Shown: positions 15,526 to 24,086 of the stretch, one piece after another
Layout of the letters: every line of letters starts with the position of its first letter
Position numbering within the stretch: the first letter of the stretch is position 1
Origin: Paenibacillus sp. SC116
GTDB taxonomy: Bacteria; Bacillota; Bacilli; Paenibacillales; Paenibacillaceae
DNA: 64,000 bases
Direction of reading: 5' to 3'
NCBI RefSeq assembly: GCF_024733555.1
Contig: NZ_JANIOF010000001.1
Location: 1,202,856-1,266,855 of the forward strand
Position numbers and translations under genes: made by a program
The notes under the pieces: model-generated
Told to the model about the DNA's origin: nothing
The model's database searches: none
Seen by the model: only the letters and a program-made list of their open reading frames with translations

Positions 15526-18500
15526 TTCACCCCTTTCGCTTGAAGACGATGCGACACGCGGTCACGCTCGTCGTACAGCGTCGCGACATCGGCTTTATCC
15601 GTTAATGTGACGCCGCTTACGGACATGTCGATGTGATTAGTAACGTGAGTCGAAACGGATGAATTACGTTCGAGTTTCGGAGAGATCGTTGGCGCGTCAA
15701 GTAGACGAAAGAGACTCGCGATATGGTTTTGATTAAACGTCAAATTTCCGCCTAAGCCGAAACTCGATAACGCTGAATTCTCCGCCACTCGTCCTGCTGG
15801 ACTAGTCGACGCTGCGCCGCTCTTCACCGTTGTCAACTGCGCCATCTTTGCGTTGTAACTCGCGACGAAAGTGTCGAGATCGGACAGTATAGTCGCGTTA
15901 GTCTGCGTATTAGATTGGATACGGAACGCAGATATCGCGGACTCGATCGATTGGACATTGCCGCTAAAGTTATCAAACGCAGATTTCAACGCATCATATT
16001 TCGCTTCTGCATCGGACTTTTCACGCTCAAACGCGCTTTCCCGCTGAGACTTTTCGTCTTGCAGCGACTGCTTCTGATTCTCAAGTCCGCGTTTCTGTAG
16101 TTCACGCTGACGTTCAAGTTCCATCCGCTCGATTTCTTCCGCAAGAGCTTCGCGCTCTTTGATGCCATCGGGACCTACTGCGGATTGCAGCTCGGCAAGT
16201 CTCGCGCGCTTCTTCGCGAGTTGAGTCTCGTAATCCTCATCGACGATCAACTCGCGAAACAAAACGAGTTGATCGTCGATTGCTCGAATCTTCGCGTCAT
16301 GTTCGTCCATAAACGCTTTCTTGCGATCTTCGATAGATTTTAGTTCAGCGTTACGAGCTTCGTCGATACGCCGTTTCTGGTCGTCCAACGCCTTCTCCGC
16401 GAGTTCTTCGGTTTCTTCGACGAGTTCTTTACGAGACTGATAAAGCTCCTCGTCAGCACGCTTATACAATTCCGTGCCTTTCACGTATCGATCACGCGTC
16501 CGTGTCCACGCAGCGATTTTCATTTGCGCGATTTCCTCTTCGGTACGTCCGCTATCACGCATACGACGTTCCTCTCGCGTAATCCACTCGTCAGACGAGT
16601 CGTATTGATCTTCGAGTAGTTGGCGACGCTCCTGCGCAGCTTGTTCGTCAGCACGTTTATAATACTCGCTATCCTTTTGATGGCGGTCGCGGATACGTTC
16701 CCATGACGCAAGTTTCATCTCGGTTATCGCTTCTTCCGTCTTACCAGCGTCGCGCATACGTTGTTCTTCTTTATCGATCCATACGGAAGAGTCTTCGTAT
16801 TTCGCTTGCGCTAGGCGCTTACGTTCCGCACGAACTTGCTCATCCGCTTGTTTGTAAAACTCCGTATTCTTCGCGTAACGACCACGCAGTCGTTCCCACA
16901 TCGCAATTTTTGCGTTAGCTACGTCAGATTCACGCTTACCTGCATCAGTTAATCGTTGTTCCTCTTTCGCTATGAAATCGGTTGAGGCGTCAAACCGAGC
17001 TTTTACGGAGTCTTCTTGTAGGCGTTTAATTTGAAGCAACGTTGATCGGTTATCTTCGACACTTGCCGCGAGATGCTGTTTATGATTCGTTTGTACCTTT
17101 TTGTACGCCGTTATTTGACGATCTGCGGACCAGTCGTACATTTCCGCGAGATAACGAATGCTTGCGATTTCGGCGTCGTATGCTTTCTTGCGCGCTTCTG
17201 CCGCCAACTCTTCCGGTGACTTCCCGCCCTTTTTCTCTTTCTTTCCGCCTGTCTTTTTCGGACTACTGAGGTCTACACCTGGGCCGGAAACACGGCTCTT
17301 AAACTCGTTGAGGTTTCCGTCTTCAAGTCCTGCGCGAAGTCCGGCGAGTTTACCGAGCGTAACTTGTGCTTTGTTCTGCTCTCCGTACAATTCGTTAAGT
17401 TCTTTGTCTACGTTAGCCTTTAATCGGCTTTTATCGAGATCAAGCGCGTTTCCAAGCTCCGTCCCACTAACGTCAATCATCGGTGCCGGAACGTTCGAAA
17501 CTGCCGCAAGAGCTTGCGCAAGTTTTTCGAGATTCTTTATCTGTGCTTCGATGGATTCGCGCTGTGCTTCCGCCTGCGTTTCCCATGCTTTAACGGACGC
17601 AAGGGACGCATTTATCGTTGTATCCGCTAAACTACGTTCACTCGCGATAAGCTTATCGATATTATCGATATTGACGATTTGCAAACGTCCTTGTTCGTCA
17701 AGGTGGGCGTTAAGTTGCGGATACTGCTTCTTCATAACCTCCGCGATTTGAACGAGTTCTTGCTTTTGCGCCTGATCAACGGATTGTAAGCCGGATAATT
17801 CGTGGTAACGTTTGGACAAGCGCTCCATCGACGTGACACGCTCTTGAAGAGCTGCGGCTTCTTGTAGTTCAGCACGTTGAAGTTCCATCAGTGCTGGTAC
17901 TGAGCTTTCAATCGCTTCTCCCATCTCTTTAGCCTTTGCGGTAGCAACTTCAAAGTTTTCAAACCCTAAACCTTTGAGCTTTTCATCAAACTCTTCCAAG
18001 CTTTCGTTTAACTTATAAATCTCTTTATCCATCTCAAGAGTCGCTTCTCCACGACTTGCCGCGGCTTGTATCTCATTCATGCGTTGTTGAACGGACGCGC
18101 GCTCATCGAGTAATTTCGTAAGCTCCTTCTCTTGCTCCTGAAGCTTTTTCAAATCGTCGACTGTCCGATTCAACGGTGAGCGATTAAGCTCTTCGTTCAA
18201 TGCGCGTTTAGCTTCCGCAAACTTACGCGTGGATTCTTCCGCTTCGTTATTCGCGGTTACTAATGCGGTAATCCCCGCAACTAAAGCCCCGACCGCCAGC
18301 GAGATAGCGCCAATTAACGGGAATCCAACGCCTAGTCCACGTAATGCAATCGTAACCGCACCGATAGCCGCGGCTAATCCGAGAGCTGCGGTCGATGCCG
18401 CCGCAAATGCGATAATTGCGCTTTGTAACACGGGATTCATGTTATTAAACCCGAGTAACAAATCGGTCATGCCGACCGCAATCGCTCGTACAGCAGGCGC

Positions 18501-19211
18501 GAATTTATCGCCAATCGTGATTCCGACGGCTTCGAGAGCTGACGTTAACTCCTGGATCGAACCGTTTAACGTGTCCATTTGCGTATCAGCGATTTTTTGC
18601 GCGGTACCGCCTGCGTTTTGTAAACTACCCGCGTAGGAGTCTAGCGCTGATTTACCGTTACTAATCAACGTCAAAAAGCCCGACGCTGCTTCTTGTCCGG
18701 CAATTGTCCCCGCGACTTCTACTCGTTGAGCTTCAGTGAGACGTTTAAACGATTCTTCGAATTGGCCGATAATCGTCGTAAATGGAAGTACATTTCCCGC
18801 AGCATCCGATATTTTGATGCCGAGTTTATCCATTACGTTTGTCATTTCGCGAGATGGATTAACGAGACGTAACATCATTGCACGTAATTGCGTGCCGGCC
18901 ATTTCGCCTTGGATACCAGCGTCGGAAAGCTTCGCAACTGCTGCGGACGTTTCTTCGATAGATACGTTAAGTGATGCGGCTACTGGTGCGACGTACTTCA
19001 TGGCGTACCCAAGTTGCTCGATATTCGTGTTACTCGTCGTCATTGTCTTAGCCATTACGTCAACGACTCGCATTGTTTCCGTCGCGTTAAGTTGGAATCC
19101 CGTAAGGATATTAGATGCGATATCGGATGTTCTCGCGAGGTCCATCTGACCTGCGGCTGCAAGCGAAAGGACGCCCGGCATTGCCGCGATGATTTCGTTT
19201 GTTTCAAATCC
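15522..19211 (-). CDS. Tape measure protein, exon 2
   Basis: 1229 codons continuing from exon 1 (20264-20863), giving a spliced protein of about 1429 residues. The exon begins GFETNEIIAAMPGVLSLAAA, which joins to YLAMA of exon 1 to restore the TP901-1-type tape-measure domain (YLAMAGF.TNEII..MPGVL). Then come a hydrophobic stretch (about residues 255-330 of this part), long coiled coils, and three 65-residue repeats. Tape-measure proteins fill the tail tube and set its length. An ATG at 19214 belongs to the intron end and is not a start. Confidence 0.9.
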   Translation of the reverse strand, partial: GFETNEIIAAMPGVLSLAAAGQMDLARTSDIASNILTGFQLNATETMRVVDVMAKTMTTSNTNIEQLGYAMKYVAPVAASLNVSIEETSAAVAKLSDAGIQGEMAGTQLRAMMLRLVNPSREMTNVMDKLGIKISDAAGNVLPFTTIIGQFEESFKRLTEAQRVEVAGTIAGQEAASGFLTLISNGKSALDSYAGSLQNAGGTAQKIADTQMDTLNGSIQELTSALEAVGITIGDKFAPAVRAIAVGMTDLLLGFNNMNPVLQSAIIAFAAASTAALGLAAAIGAVTIALRGLGVGFPLIGAISLAVGALVAGITALVTANNEAEESTRKFAEAKRALNEELNRSPLNRTVDDLKKLQEQEKELTKLLDERASVQQRMNEIQAAASRGEATLEMDKEIYKLNESLEEFDEKLKGLGFENFEVATAKAKEMGEAIESSVPALMELQRAELQEAAALQERVTSMERLSKRYHELSGLQSVDQAQKQELVQIAEVMKKQYPQLNAHLDEQGRLQIVNIDNIDKLIASERSLADTTINASLASVKAWETQAEAQRESIEAQIKNLEKLAQALAAVSNVPAPMIDVSGTELGNALDLDKSRLKANVDKELNELYGEQNKAQVTLGKLAGLRAGLEDGNLNEFKSRVSGPGVDLSSPKKTGGKKEKKGGKSPEELAAEARKKAYDAEIASIRYLAEMYDWSADRQITAYKKVQTNHKQHLAASVEDNRSTLLQIKRLQEDSVKARFDASTDFIAKEEQRLTDAGKRESDVANAKIAMWERLRGRYAKNTEFYKQADEQVRAERKRLAQAKYEDSSVWIDKEEQRMRDAGKTEEAITEMKLASWERIRDRHQKDSEYYKRADEQAAQERRQLLEDQYDSSDEWITREERRMRDSGRTEEEIAQMKIAAWTRTRDRYVKGTELYKRADEELYQSRKELVEETEELAEKALDDQKRRIDEARNAELKSIEDRKKAFMDEHDAKIRAIDDQLVLFRELIVDEDYETQLAKKRARLAELQSAVGPDGIKEREALAEEIERMELERQRELQKRGLENQKQSLQDEKSQRESAFEREKSDAEAKYDALKSAFDNFSGNVQSIESAISAFRIQSNTQTNATILSDLDTFVASYNAKMAQLTTVKSGAASTSPAGRVAENSALSSFGLGGNLTFNQNHIASLFRLLDAPTISPKLERNSSVSTHVTNHIDMSVSGVTLTDKADVATLYDERDRVSHRLQAKGVK
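16410..17005 (-). repeat. Three 65-residue tandem repeats in the tape measure
   Basis: Units begin near 16995, 16800 and 16605 (195-bp period). Each reads like (D/E)SS..WI.KEEQRMRDAGKTEE, then AKMA.WER.RDRY.K..E.YK, then RADEQ..ERRQL. The repeats add tail length in fixed steps. Confidence 0.75.
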
Positions 19212-20263
19212 CATTTGTTACGTTAAGGCTCTTTATCCTTAACTCTCCGAGTTTCCTCGGAGTATCGGACTATATCATCACCCTCGTATAAACGGTAGGG
19301 TGCTCGGCGCTCGTGGGGGTTTCGTCGTATCCAATAGGACTTAGACTACTCCCCCTAGTCTCTACACCTTCTTGCAGTTTCCTAGCAAGCTTGGCTCGGT
19401 ATTAGCGTTCCTTCCAACGCAAAAAGGACGGAAGTATCTCCGCCCTTACTCTCGAAATAGTCTATAAGTTGTCGCAAATCATTTCCAGTGTACCCGTAGT
19501 TGTCGTGGAATTCTTTGTGGCAATCCTCACATAAAGTGATTCCGTTATTTTTAACGACTTGAAGTCCATTATTTTCGGAATAATTATAAATGTGATGTGC
19601 TACTAAGTTTCCACCCCTACTATCATTGCAACACCTACACTGGTAACCATCTCGCTCATAAACGCCACTTCTCCACGAAAGGTACTCAGGATATTTCCGA
19701 TTAATTATCCGCTCTTCCTCCGTGAGGTGTTTATTCCACCTTGGGTGATTTTCTCCACCAAACACAACACTTTGATGTTTGTCTTTGCATGCACGAGAAC
19801 AGTACAACCATCGCTTTCCTTTTGCTTGTGACGGGTACCTCTTGTGGAGGTTACCGCAGCAATCACAACCATAATCCTTCATTCCTTTAGGCGTTTCTAA
19901 GGGATTCTTACGCTTAAGGTAACAATCATGGCTACAATAGGAACGTTCCCCAACGGTTGATGGTTTCTTCATGAATGAAGTACCACAAGTCTCGCACTTA
20001 AGTTCTACTCTGTTGTAGTTTGAATTATTCGCCCCAGTGAAATATCTACCTATATTTGCTTTGTAGCAACTCTTTGAGCAGAAATGGTACTTTTGTGTTC
20101 GAATTTTATAGTTATGCACGCGAATCTCTTTATTACAACCGTCGCAGTTTTTGATCAAAACAACACCGCCTATGATTGGAAGATACGCGTTGGAAGGGTT
20201 AGCTTTCACCGAATTCACCGAGTATTTTAAGAACAACGTTTCCGTTGAACTGGCCCGAATTTA
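19212..20263 (-). ncRNA. Group I self-splicing intron in the tape-measure gene
   Basis: A 1052-bp intron. The 5' exon ends UGGCU and the intron's internal guide GGCCA pairs with it, leaving the diagnostic U-G wobble at the splice site (P1). The 3' end carries the conserved core: AGACTA (R side, near 19345) pairs with TAGTC in GATATAGTCCGATACT (S side, near 19265-19280) to form P7, followed by a P9 hairpin (CCGAGGAAACTCGG) and a terminal omega-G at 19212. Splicing joins GCT to GGA in frame. The intron carries an HNH endonuclease gene. Confidence 0.92.
19382..20158 (-). CDS. Intron-encoded HNH homing endonuclease
   Basis: 258 residues from a TTG at 20158 (the frame is open up to 20236, but that part forms intron core structure). 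It carries several CxxC zinc pairs (CDGC, CSKSC, CETC, CSHDC, CDCC, CSRAC), a CRCC...HH HNH core (NLVAHHIYNYSENNGLQVV) and the ITLCEDCHKEFH end. It would nick or cut intronless tape-measure genes to spread the intron. The zinc-finger array before the HNH domain probably provides target recognition. Confidence 0.88.
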   Translation of the reverse strand: MIKNCDGCNKEIRVHNYKIRTQKYHFCSKSCYKANIGRYFTGANNSNYNRVELKCETCGTSFMKKPSTVGERSYCSHDCYLKRKNPLETPKGMKDYGCDCCGNLHKRYPSQAKGKRWLYCSRACKDKHQSVVFGGENHPRWNKHLTEEERIINRKYPEYLSWRSGVYERDGYQCRCCNDSRGGNLVAHHIYNYSENNGLQVVKNNGITLCEDCHKEFHDNYGYTGNDLRQLIDYFESKGGDTSVLFALEGTLIPSQAC

Positions 20264-20863
20264 AGCCATTGCTAAATATCCCATCGCATCAGCCGCTTGG
20301 GATGACGTAAAGACCGTTGTTGCTCCGAGTTCAATCGCTTGATCACGTAGTCGCGAAAACTCTTCGCTCGTTGCTTGCGTAATCGCCTTAACGCGAGCCA
20401 TCGATTGCTCGAATATCGCGGATGTTTGGACGGCCTGCGCTATAACTGCCGCCATAGCAATCGCAAGTCCCCCGTATGCCATTCCGAGTTGTTCGATTTC
20501 ATTCATGGTACCCGTCGCGGCCACTCCACCGCGCTCCAGTTCCTTCGTAACTTTCGCAATCTCCGAACTCGATGCGCCGAGTTTATGGAGTTCCTTCGTC
20601 ACTTCCGCGATTTGACGTTGTAATAACTGCGGATTGGCTTTACGTAACCGCGCGTTAATCTTATCGATTTGCGCGGACGATGCTCCGACTTGGTTAAGAC
20701 GTTCGTTTAGCGTAGAAAACGAGGTCGACGCTTCCTTTCCGCTCTGCCCGAGCTCACGCGCTTTAGCTTTCGCACGATCCATCGATTGGTCGTAACCTTT
20801 CATGTCCACTATCATCTTCGCGCGGATTGCTCCGACATCTAATGCGTTACTTATCGTTATCAC
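20264..20863 (-). CDS. Tape measure protein, exon 1
   Basis: 200 codons, ATG at 20861-20863 after an AGAGGTGATAACG ribosome site. Begins MITISNALDVGAIRAKMIVD; coiled-coil stretches (KINARLRKANPQLLQRQIAE) lead to a hydrophobic segment and the conserved SFEQSMARVKAIT-like motif (EQSMARVKAITQATSEEF), ending ADAMGYLAMA at the intron. Without splicing, translation would stop at the TAA that begins the intron. Confidence 0.9.
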
Positions 20864-20874
20864 CTCTTTCGGGC

Positions 20875-20901
20875 ATGAAAAAAGCGCCCGTTAAGGCGCC
20901 G
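20875..20901 (-). terminator. Terminator between chaperone and tape-measure genes
   Basis: On the minus strand GGCGCC TTAACG GGGCGC-type hairpin followed by TTTTTT, ahead of the tape-measure start. It could act as an attenuator lowering tape-measure expression relative to upstream tail genes. Confidence 0.6.
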
Positions 20902-21267
20902 TTATCGTCCGCTTGCTAATTGTGCCTTCAATGCTTCGAATCCAAGCGCATCAAACTCAGGCTTTTTGGTAACTGTCGTATGGCCGGCTTGTTTTCGTAA
21001 AGAATCAATAAATTTACGATAATTATCCGCATCCATATTTGGAGAAATCGCGACGTTAGCGGACGTAATCCAATCTTCTGCGGATATCCTGCGGTGTGCT
21101 TCAAGAACTTCGTAAATATCCATTACGTTATATCCGCCTTCGAACTCAACTTGGGTTTTCCCGAGCCGAACCGCACACTCTATAAAGAATTGATCTAACG
21201 TTAAATCGCGTCCTGCGCCGCCATCGCTTGAGCTTTCGGAAATACGTTGGCGAGAACGCTCTGCCCG
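20902..21267 (-). CDS. Tail assembly chaperone, frameshift extension (T part)
   Basis: 121 codons in the -1 frame, open from the slippery site without a stop: RAERSRQRISESSSDGGAGR, then LTLDQFFIECAVRLGKTQVE and on to ALGFEALKAQLASGR. It has no start of its own with a ribosome site at the right place; the ATG at 21121-21123 is internal. Fused to the upstream frame it gives a chaperone of about 230 residues that helps load tail tube protein on the tape measure, as in lambda gpGT. Confidence 0.8.
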   Translation of the reverse strand, partial: RAERSRQRISESSSDGGAGRDLTLDQFFIECAVRLGKTQVEFEGGYNVMDIYEVLEAHRRISAEDWITSANVAISPNMDADNYRKFIDSLRKQAGHTTVTKKPEFDALGFEALKAQLASGR

Positions 21268-21593
21268 TTTTTTACTAGTTCGGGGAAGTTGTTGACCTTT
21301 ACTACTGCGGCATAATACGCGACCAATTCGTCAATTGCCGCATTTTTTTCGATGAACTCTTCGTCTAACCCCGTCAATAACGCTGTGATTCGAACGACGT
21401 CGTCAAACGATTCGTTGAGCGCAGTCATTAAATACGCGACACGGTCCGCTGCTGGCGCAGTTACTACGAATACTAAGAGCTGCGGTAATGTTTGAAGAGA
21501 ACTAAATAACTCGCGCCACTGGGCAATCGGAATCTTTTTCGCGCGAACGGACTTTCCGCCGATTTTGTATATATCTGAACGCTGAAATAGCAT
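21201..21593 (-). CDS. Tail assembly chaperone (G part)
   Basis: 130 residues (LFQRSDIYKIGGKSVRAKKI, then a helical bundle) encoded between the major tail protein and the tape measure, the invariable place of the G chaperone. The frame ends normally at 21201, but an A_AAA_AAC heptamer at codons 108-109 directs a minority of ribosomes into the -1 frame. Confidence 0.8.
   Translation of the reverse strand: MLFQRSDIYKIGGKSVRAKKIPIAQWRELFSSLQTLPQLLVFVVTAPAADRVAYLMTALNESFDDVVRITALLTGLDEEFIEKNAAIDELVAYYAAVVKVNNFPELVKNGQSVLANVFPKAQAMAAQDAI
21267..21273 (-). other. Programmed -1 frameshift site A_AAA_AAC
   Basis: The minus strand reads GTA AAA AAC in the zero frame, exactly X_XXY_YYZ. After the slip the -1 frame is open for 121 codons through the T gene. 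The heptamer is one of the most efficient -1 slippery sequences known. Confidence 0.85.
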
Positions 21594-21606
21594 TTATTTT
21601 CGCCTC

Positions 21607-21642
21607 CAAAAGAGAATAAGCGGCGCTTTTACACGCCGCCGT
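21607..21642 (-). terminator. Hairpin terminator after the major tail protein
   Basis: Minus strand GGCGGCG TGTAAAA GCGCCGC then TTATTCTCTTTT, between the tail tube and chaperone genes. The T run is interrupted, so partial termination is likely. Confidence 0.55.
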
Positions 21643-21652
21643 TTCGTGAATA

Positions 21653-22189
21653 TTACGGAGTTGCTGTCGTTGTCTCGTCTCCAAGTATAAGGACTACACG
21701 ATCTACGTTCGGTGTTGCGCGAAGTGTTACATTCGTGATACGTTCGTTCTCGTTATCGTAGTTATATTGCAGGTCCGTTTCCGGATACGCGAGTGGAATC
21801 GTTGCCCATTTGGACGCGTCGGTCAGATATGCGACCGGCTTAATAACGACTTTCTTCGCATTATCGATAAGATTAACACCAACCGCTGTAGAGATTTCAA
21901 CTTTCTGTTTCGTGCCAGTTGACGCCTTGATTAGCTTCGCACCGACCATAAACTTCGGAATCTTCTCAAGATCGGTTTCCGCGAACGGTACTTCAACCGA
22001 TACATTTCGTCCTGTAACTACTTTAGAGACAATTGTTTCGCCTTCCTGGTCAATTCTCTGCTCGCGGTAAGATGTTTCCATCGTTAGTACAATGCCGCCA
22101 ATGGTCGTTTCAAATAGCACTTTATCCGCAGCATCGCCGTATTCGACGATTGCAGGCCCGAGTTGAATCTTTTTCACATCACTCGCCAT
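21653..22189 (-). CDS. Major tail (tube) protein
   Basis: 178 residues, almost all beta (KIQLGPAIVEYGDAADKVLF, then SYREQRIDQEGETIVSKVVT and VSVEVPFAETDLEKIPKFMV), the pattern of siphovirus tail tube subunits. It lies between the tail completion gene and the chaperones and is flanked by hairpins on both sides, fitting a protein made in large amounts. Confidence 0.8.
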   Translation of the reverse strand: MASDVKKIQLGPAIVEYGDAADKVLFETTIGGIVLTMETSYREQRIDQEGETIVSKVVTGRNVSVEVPFAETDLEKIPKFMVGAKLIKASTGTKQKVEISTAVGVNLIDNAKKVVIKPVAYLTDASKWATIPLAYPETDLQYNYDNENERITNVTLRATPNVDRVVLILGDETTTATP

Positions 22190-22214
22190 TTATCGTTTCC
22201 CCCTATGTTTTCGA

Positions 22215-22247
22215 AATAAAAAGACGACTCCGTTAAGAGCCGCCTCA
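22215..22247 (-). terminator. Hairpin terminator before the tail tube gene
   Basis: Minus strand AGGCGGCTC TTAACG GAGTCGTCT (two G-U pairs) then TTTTTA, between the tail terminator gene and the major tail protein. Confidence 0.6.
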
Positions 22248-22255
22248 ATTCGTTG

Positions 22256-22627
22256 CTATATCGTTGTAAGCGTAAAGTTAGCGCTGTATATCGTTCGTCC
22301 ATTCGCATCCTTGCCGAGGTATAACGGCGTCGATTGATCCGCGATACATTTAACTATTCGCGCCGTACCTATCGTAAACTCCGCTTTGCCGTGCAAACCC
22401 GCGTGAATCTCGTTAGCCTTCGCGTCAACTATCGCTGATGATTTCGCACGGATAACGACTTGGAATGACGGACGACTCTTCGACGTCCACTCGCTCGGAG
22501 CAAGCCCGCCAGTCATTCGTACGAATGCGCAGTCATCACCGTTACTTGCGCCAAATTCGTTCGCTACGTAAGTGTACGGGAATGCTTGGCGCAGATATGC
22601 CGTGACATCAGTAACCATGAGCATCAC
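22256..22627 (-). CDS. Tail terminator / completion protein
   Basis: About 123 residues (VTDVTAYLRQAFPYTYVANE, then DCAFVRMTGGLAPSEWTSKS RPSFQVVIRAK, C-terminal beta strand YSANFTLTTI). Size, fold pattern and place just before the tail tube gene fit the Lambda gpU/SPP1 gp17-type ring that ends the tail. The start is GTG or the next ATG behind AAAGGAGG. It overlaps the gp10-like gene by 4 bp. Confidence 0.7.
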   Translation of the reverse strand: MMLMVTDVTAYLRQAFPYTYVANEFGASNGDDCAFVRMTGGLAPSEWTSKSRPSFQVVIRAKSSAIVDAKANEIHAGLHGKAEFTIGTARIVKCIADQSTPLYLGKDANGRTIYSANFTLTTI

Positions 22628-23055
22628 GTCGCCTCCTTTCGGATAGCGTCCGCAATCATACGTTTATAAACTTCCGCGTTTTGTTTAAGCGGTCGCTCCA
22701 AATACTTCGGTCGCGTTCCAGGTGTTGACGGGTCTTTATAATTCAGCGCAGTCGAAGTGTCGGTGCTTCCGAGTTCGTGTGTAATCAACGCGTAGTTATA
22801 AACGTTTCCGTTCGCATCCGATTCCGTCGCGCTGAACCATACCTCGCCAGTTACGGAGTCTGATTCGACGGTTACGCGTTTACCTGCGGATCGACGTAAA
22901 GTTCCTCCGCCCTTACTTAACGGAGCTTCGTCCGTTGATTTTATTAATAAATCGTCCGTCACATCGTGCATGCCTAGCGCCGCCGAATTCCTAACGGATT
23001 CCTTCGACCAGTCCAGCGATTGGAAATACGCGTCCATATCGAATTCAAATTTCAT
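22624..23055 (-). CDS. HK97 gp10-like head-tail connector protein
   Basis: 143 residues: an N-terminal helix (MDAYFQSLDWSKESVRNSAA), then GGTLRRSAGKRVTVESDSVT GEVWFSA-type beta strands, and a C-terminal TRPKYLERPLKQNAEVYKRM helix. This matches HK97-gp10-like neck or tail-completion proteins. Overlapping stops and starts on both sides mark it as part of the connector operon. Confidence 0.75.
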   Translation of the reverse strand: MKFEFDMDAYFQSLDWSKESVRNSAALGMHDVTDDLLIKSTDEAPLSKGGGTLRRSAGKRVTVESDSVTGEVWFSATESDANGNVYNYALITHELGSTDTSTALNYKDPSTPGTRPKYLERPLKQNAEVYKRMIADAIRKEAT

Positions 23056-23372
23056 ACGTTTACCTCCATTAGTAACGGCTTTCCGTTGAGCGCCCTTTTC
23101 ACACTTATCGCGATTGGCGTGTACGACATAACCGTTCCGATTTCGTTGGTAAACGTGAATCTATCGTTGATTGAGATGGACGGCAGTTTATCGAAATAGA
23201 ACGTTCCGACGCTGACGACTTCGGTTCCTTGCGAATTACGGACGAGTTTTACGCCTTCTTGGAATCGGCATTTCATCTCTGCGACGGGCCCGTAGATTGG
23301 CTCGTTCCAGTTCAGATCGGTTCGAAGAAATGGCTCGACGTTAACTCGTTGTTTCAACGGAATGATCGACAT
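23052..23372 (-). CDS. Head-tail joining (stopper) protein
   Basis: 106 residues, all-beta pattern (NEPIYGPVAEMKCRFQEGVK, KLPSISINDRFTFTNEIGTV) as in SPP1 gp16-type stoppers that close the portal exit after packaging. Order adaptor-stopper-gp10-terminator is conserved here. Confidence 0.65.
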   Translation of the reverse strand: MSIIPLKQRVNVEPFLRTDLNWNEPIYGPVAEMKCRFQEGVKLVRNSQGTEVVSVGTFYFDKLPSISINDRFTFTNEIGTVMSYTPIAISVKRALNGKPLLMEVNV

Positions 23373-23771
23373 TTACAGCACCGTCCATTTCGCTTGACGC
23401 TTTCCGAGTTTGACACCATTCTCCGCGCCGATAATTGTTAACGCGGATTGCGGAATGAACTTCGACAGATCAACGTCAGGTCCCGTAATGGACGAAGCGT
23501 CAAAACTAAACGAAGCCACGCCGCTAACTGAGAACGACGTGACTCCGTGTTTACTTAATCGATTCTGATCGTTAAAAATAATCGCGAGGACATTCGCGAA
23601 TTCGTATACAGCGCTATCGGGTATCGTATACTTCGAATACTGGGTCGTCAGTGTTCGAGAGGCGACGTTAACAATCCTTTGTTTTTTCGCGTCGTCACTT
23701 TCCGTCCAGTCTTCGATATCGATACAATTCGCGCTAATATACACCGTTGCGTCCGTAATATTCACTGCCAT
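23373..23771 (-). CDS. Head-tail adaptor protein
   Basis: 132 residues (ITDATVYISANCIDIEDWTE, KQRIVNVASRTLTTQYSKYT, then a helix FANVLAIIFNDQNRLSK). This is the helical adaptor pattern of SPP1 gp15-like proteins that extend the portal ring. It immediately precedes the stopper gene in transcription order. Confidence 0.65.
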   Translation of the reverse strand: MAVNITDATVYISANCIDIEDWTESDDAKKQRIVNVASRTLTTQYSKYTIPDSAVYEFANVLAIIFNDQNRLSKHGVTSFSVSGVASFSFDASSITGPDVDLSKFIPQSALTIIGAENGVKLGKRQAKWTVL

Positions 23772-23785
23772 GCGTGCACCTCCGT

Positions 23786-24037
23786 TTATTTAGCGGAGGC
23801 TTTACGCGGCTTCGGCTTGTCCTCCGGTTTTACTTCGTCTTCTTTCGGTTGCTCGTCTTCCGGAGCTTCCGCTTGTTCCGGTTCATCAACCCGTTGGATA
23901 TACGTCGGAACTAACGAATCAAGCAGTGTAATTTCAGTTTCATCGGTGGTTTCGTAAACTCCGAAATAATCGAACGTTACGTTAACTTCGTCCGGCATAG
24001 TTACCGCGTAAAACGGCATTGCTTTATACGTAGCCAA
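23786..24037 (-). CDS. Small acidic head-region protein, 83 aa
   Basis: A beta N-terminus (YKAMPFYAVTMPDEVNVTFD) followed by an acidic, proline- and lysine-rich tail (QAEAPEDEQPKEDEVKPEDK). It lies between the capsid and the adaptor gene, where many phages encode a short linker or decoration protein. Unrecognised family. Confidence 0.55.
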   Translation of the reverse strand: MATYKAMPFYAVTMPDEVNVTFDYFGVYETTDETEITLLDSLVPTYIQRVDEPEQAEAPEDEQPKEDEVKPEDKPKPRKASAK

Positions 24038-24086
24038 TCAATTCGCTCCTTTCAAGAATTTAGAAGGGTGATTTCTCACCCAACGA

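Noticed and set aside
19201-19214. ATG at 19214 as the start of the tape-measure protein
   Set aside because: It belongs to the intron's last bases; splicing joins exon 1 to GGA at 19211 and no ribosome site precedes the ATG.
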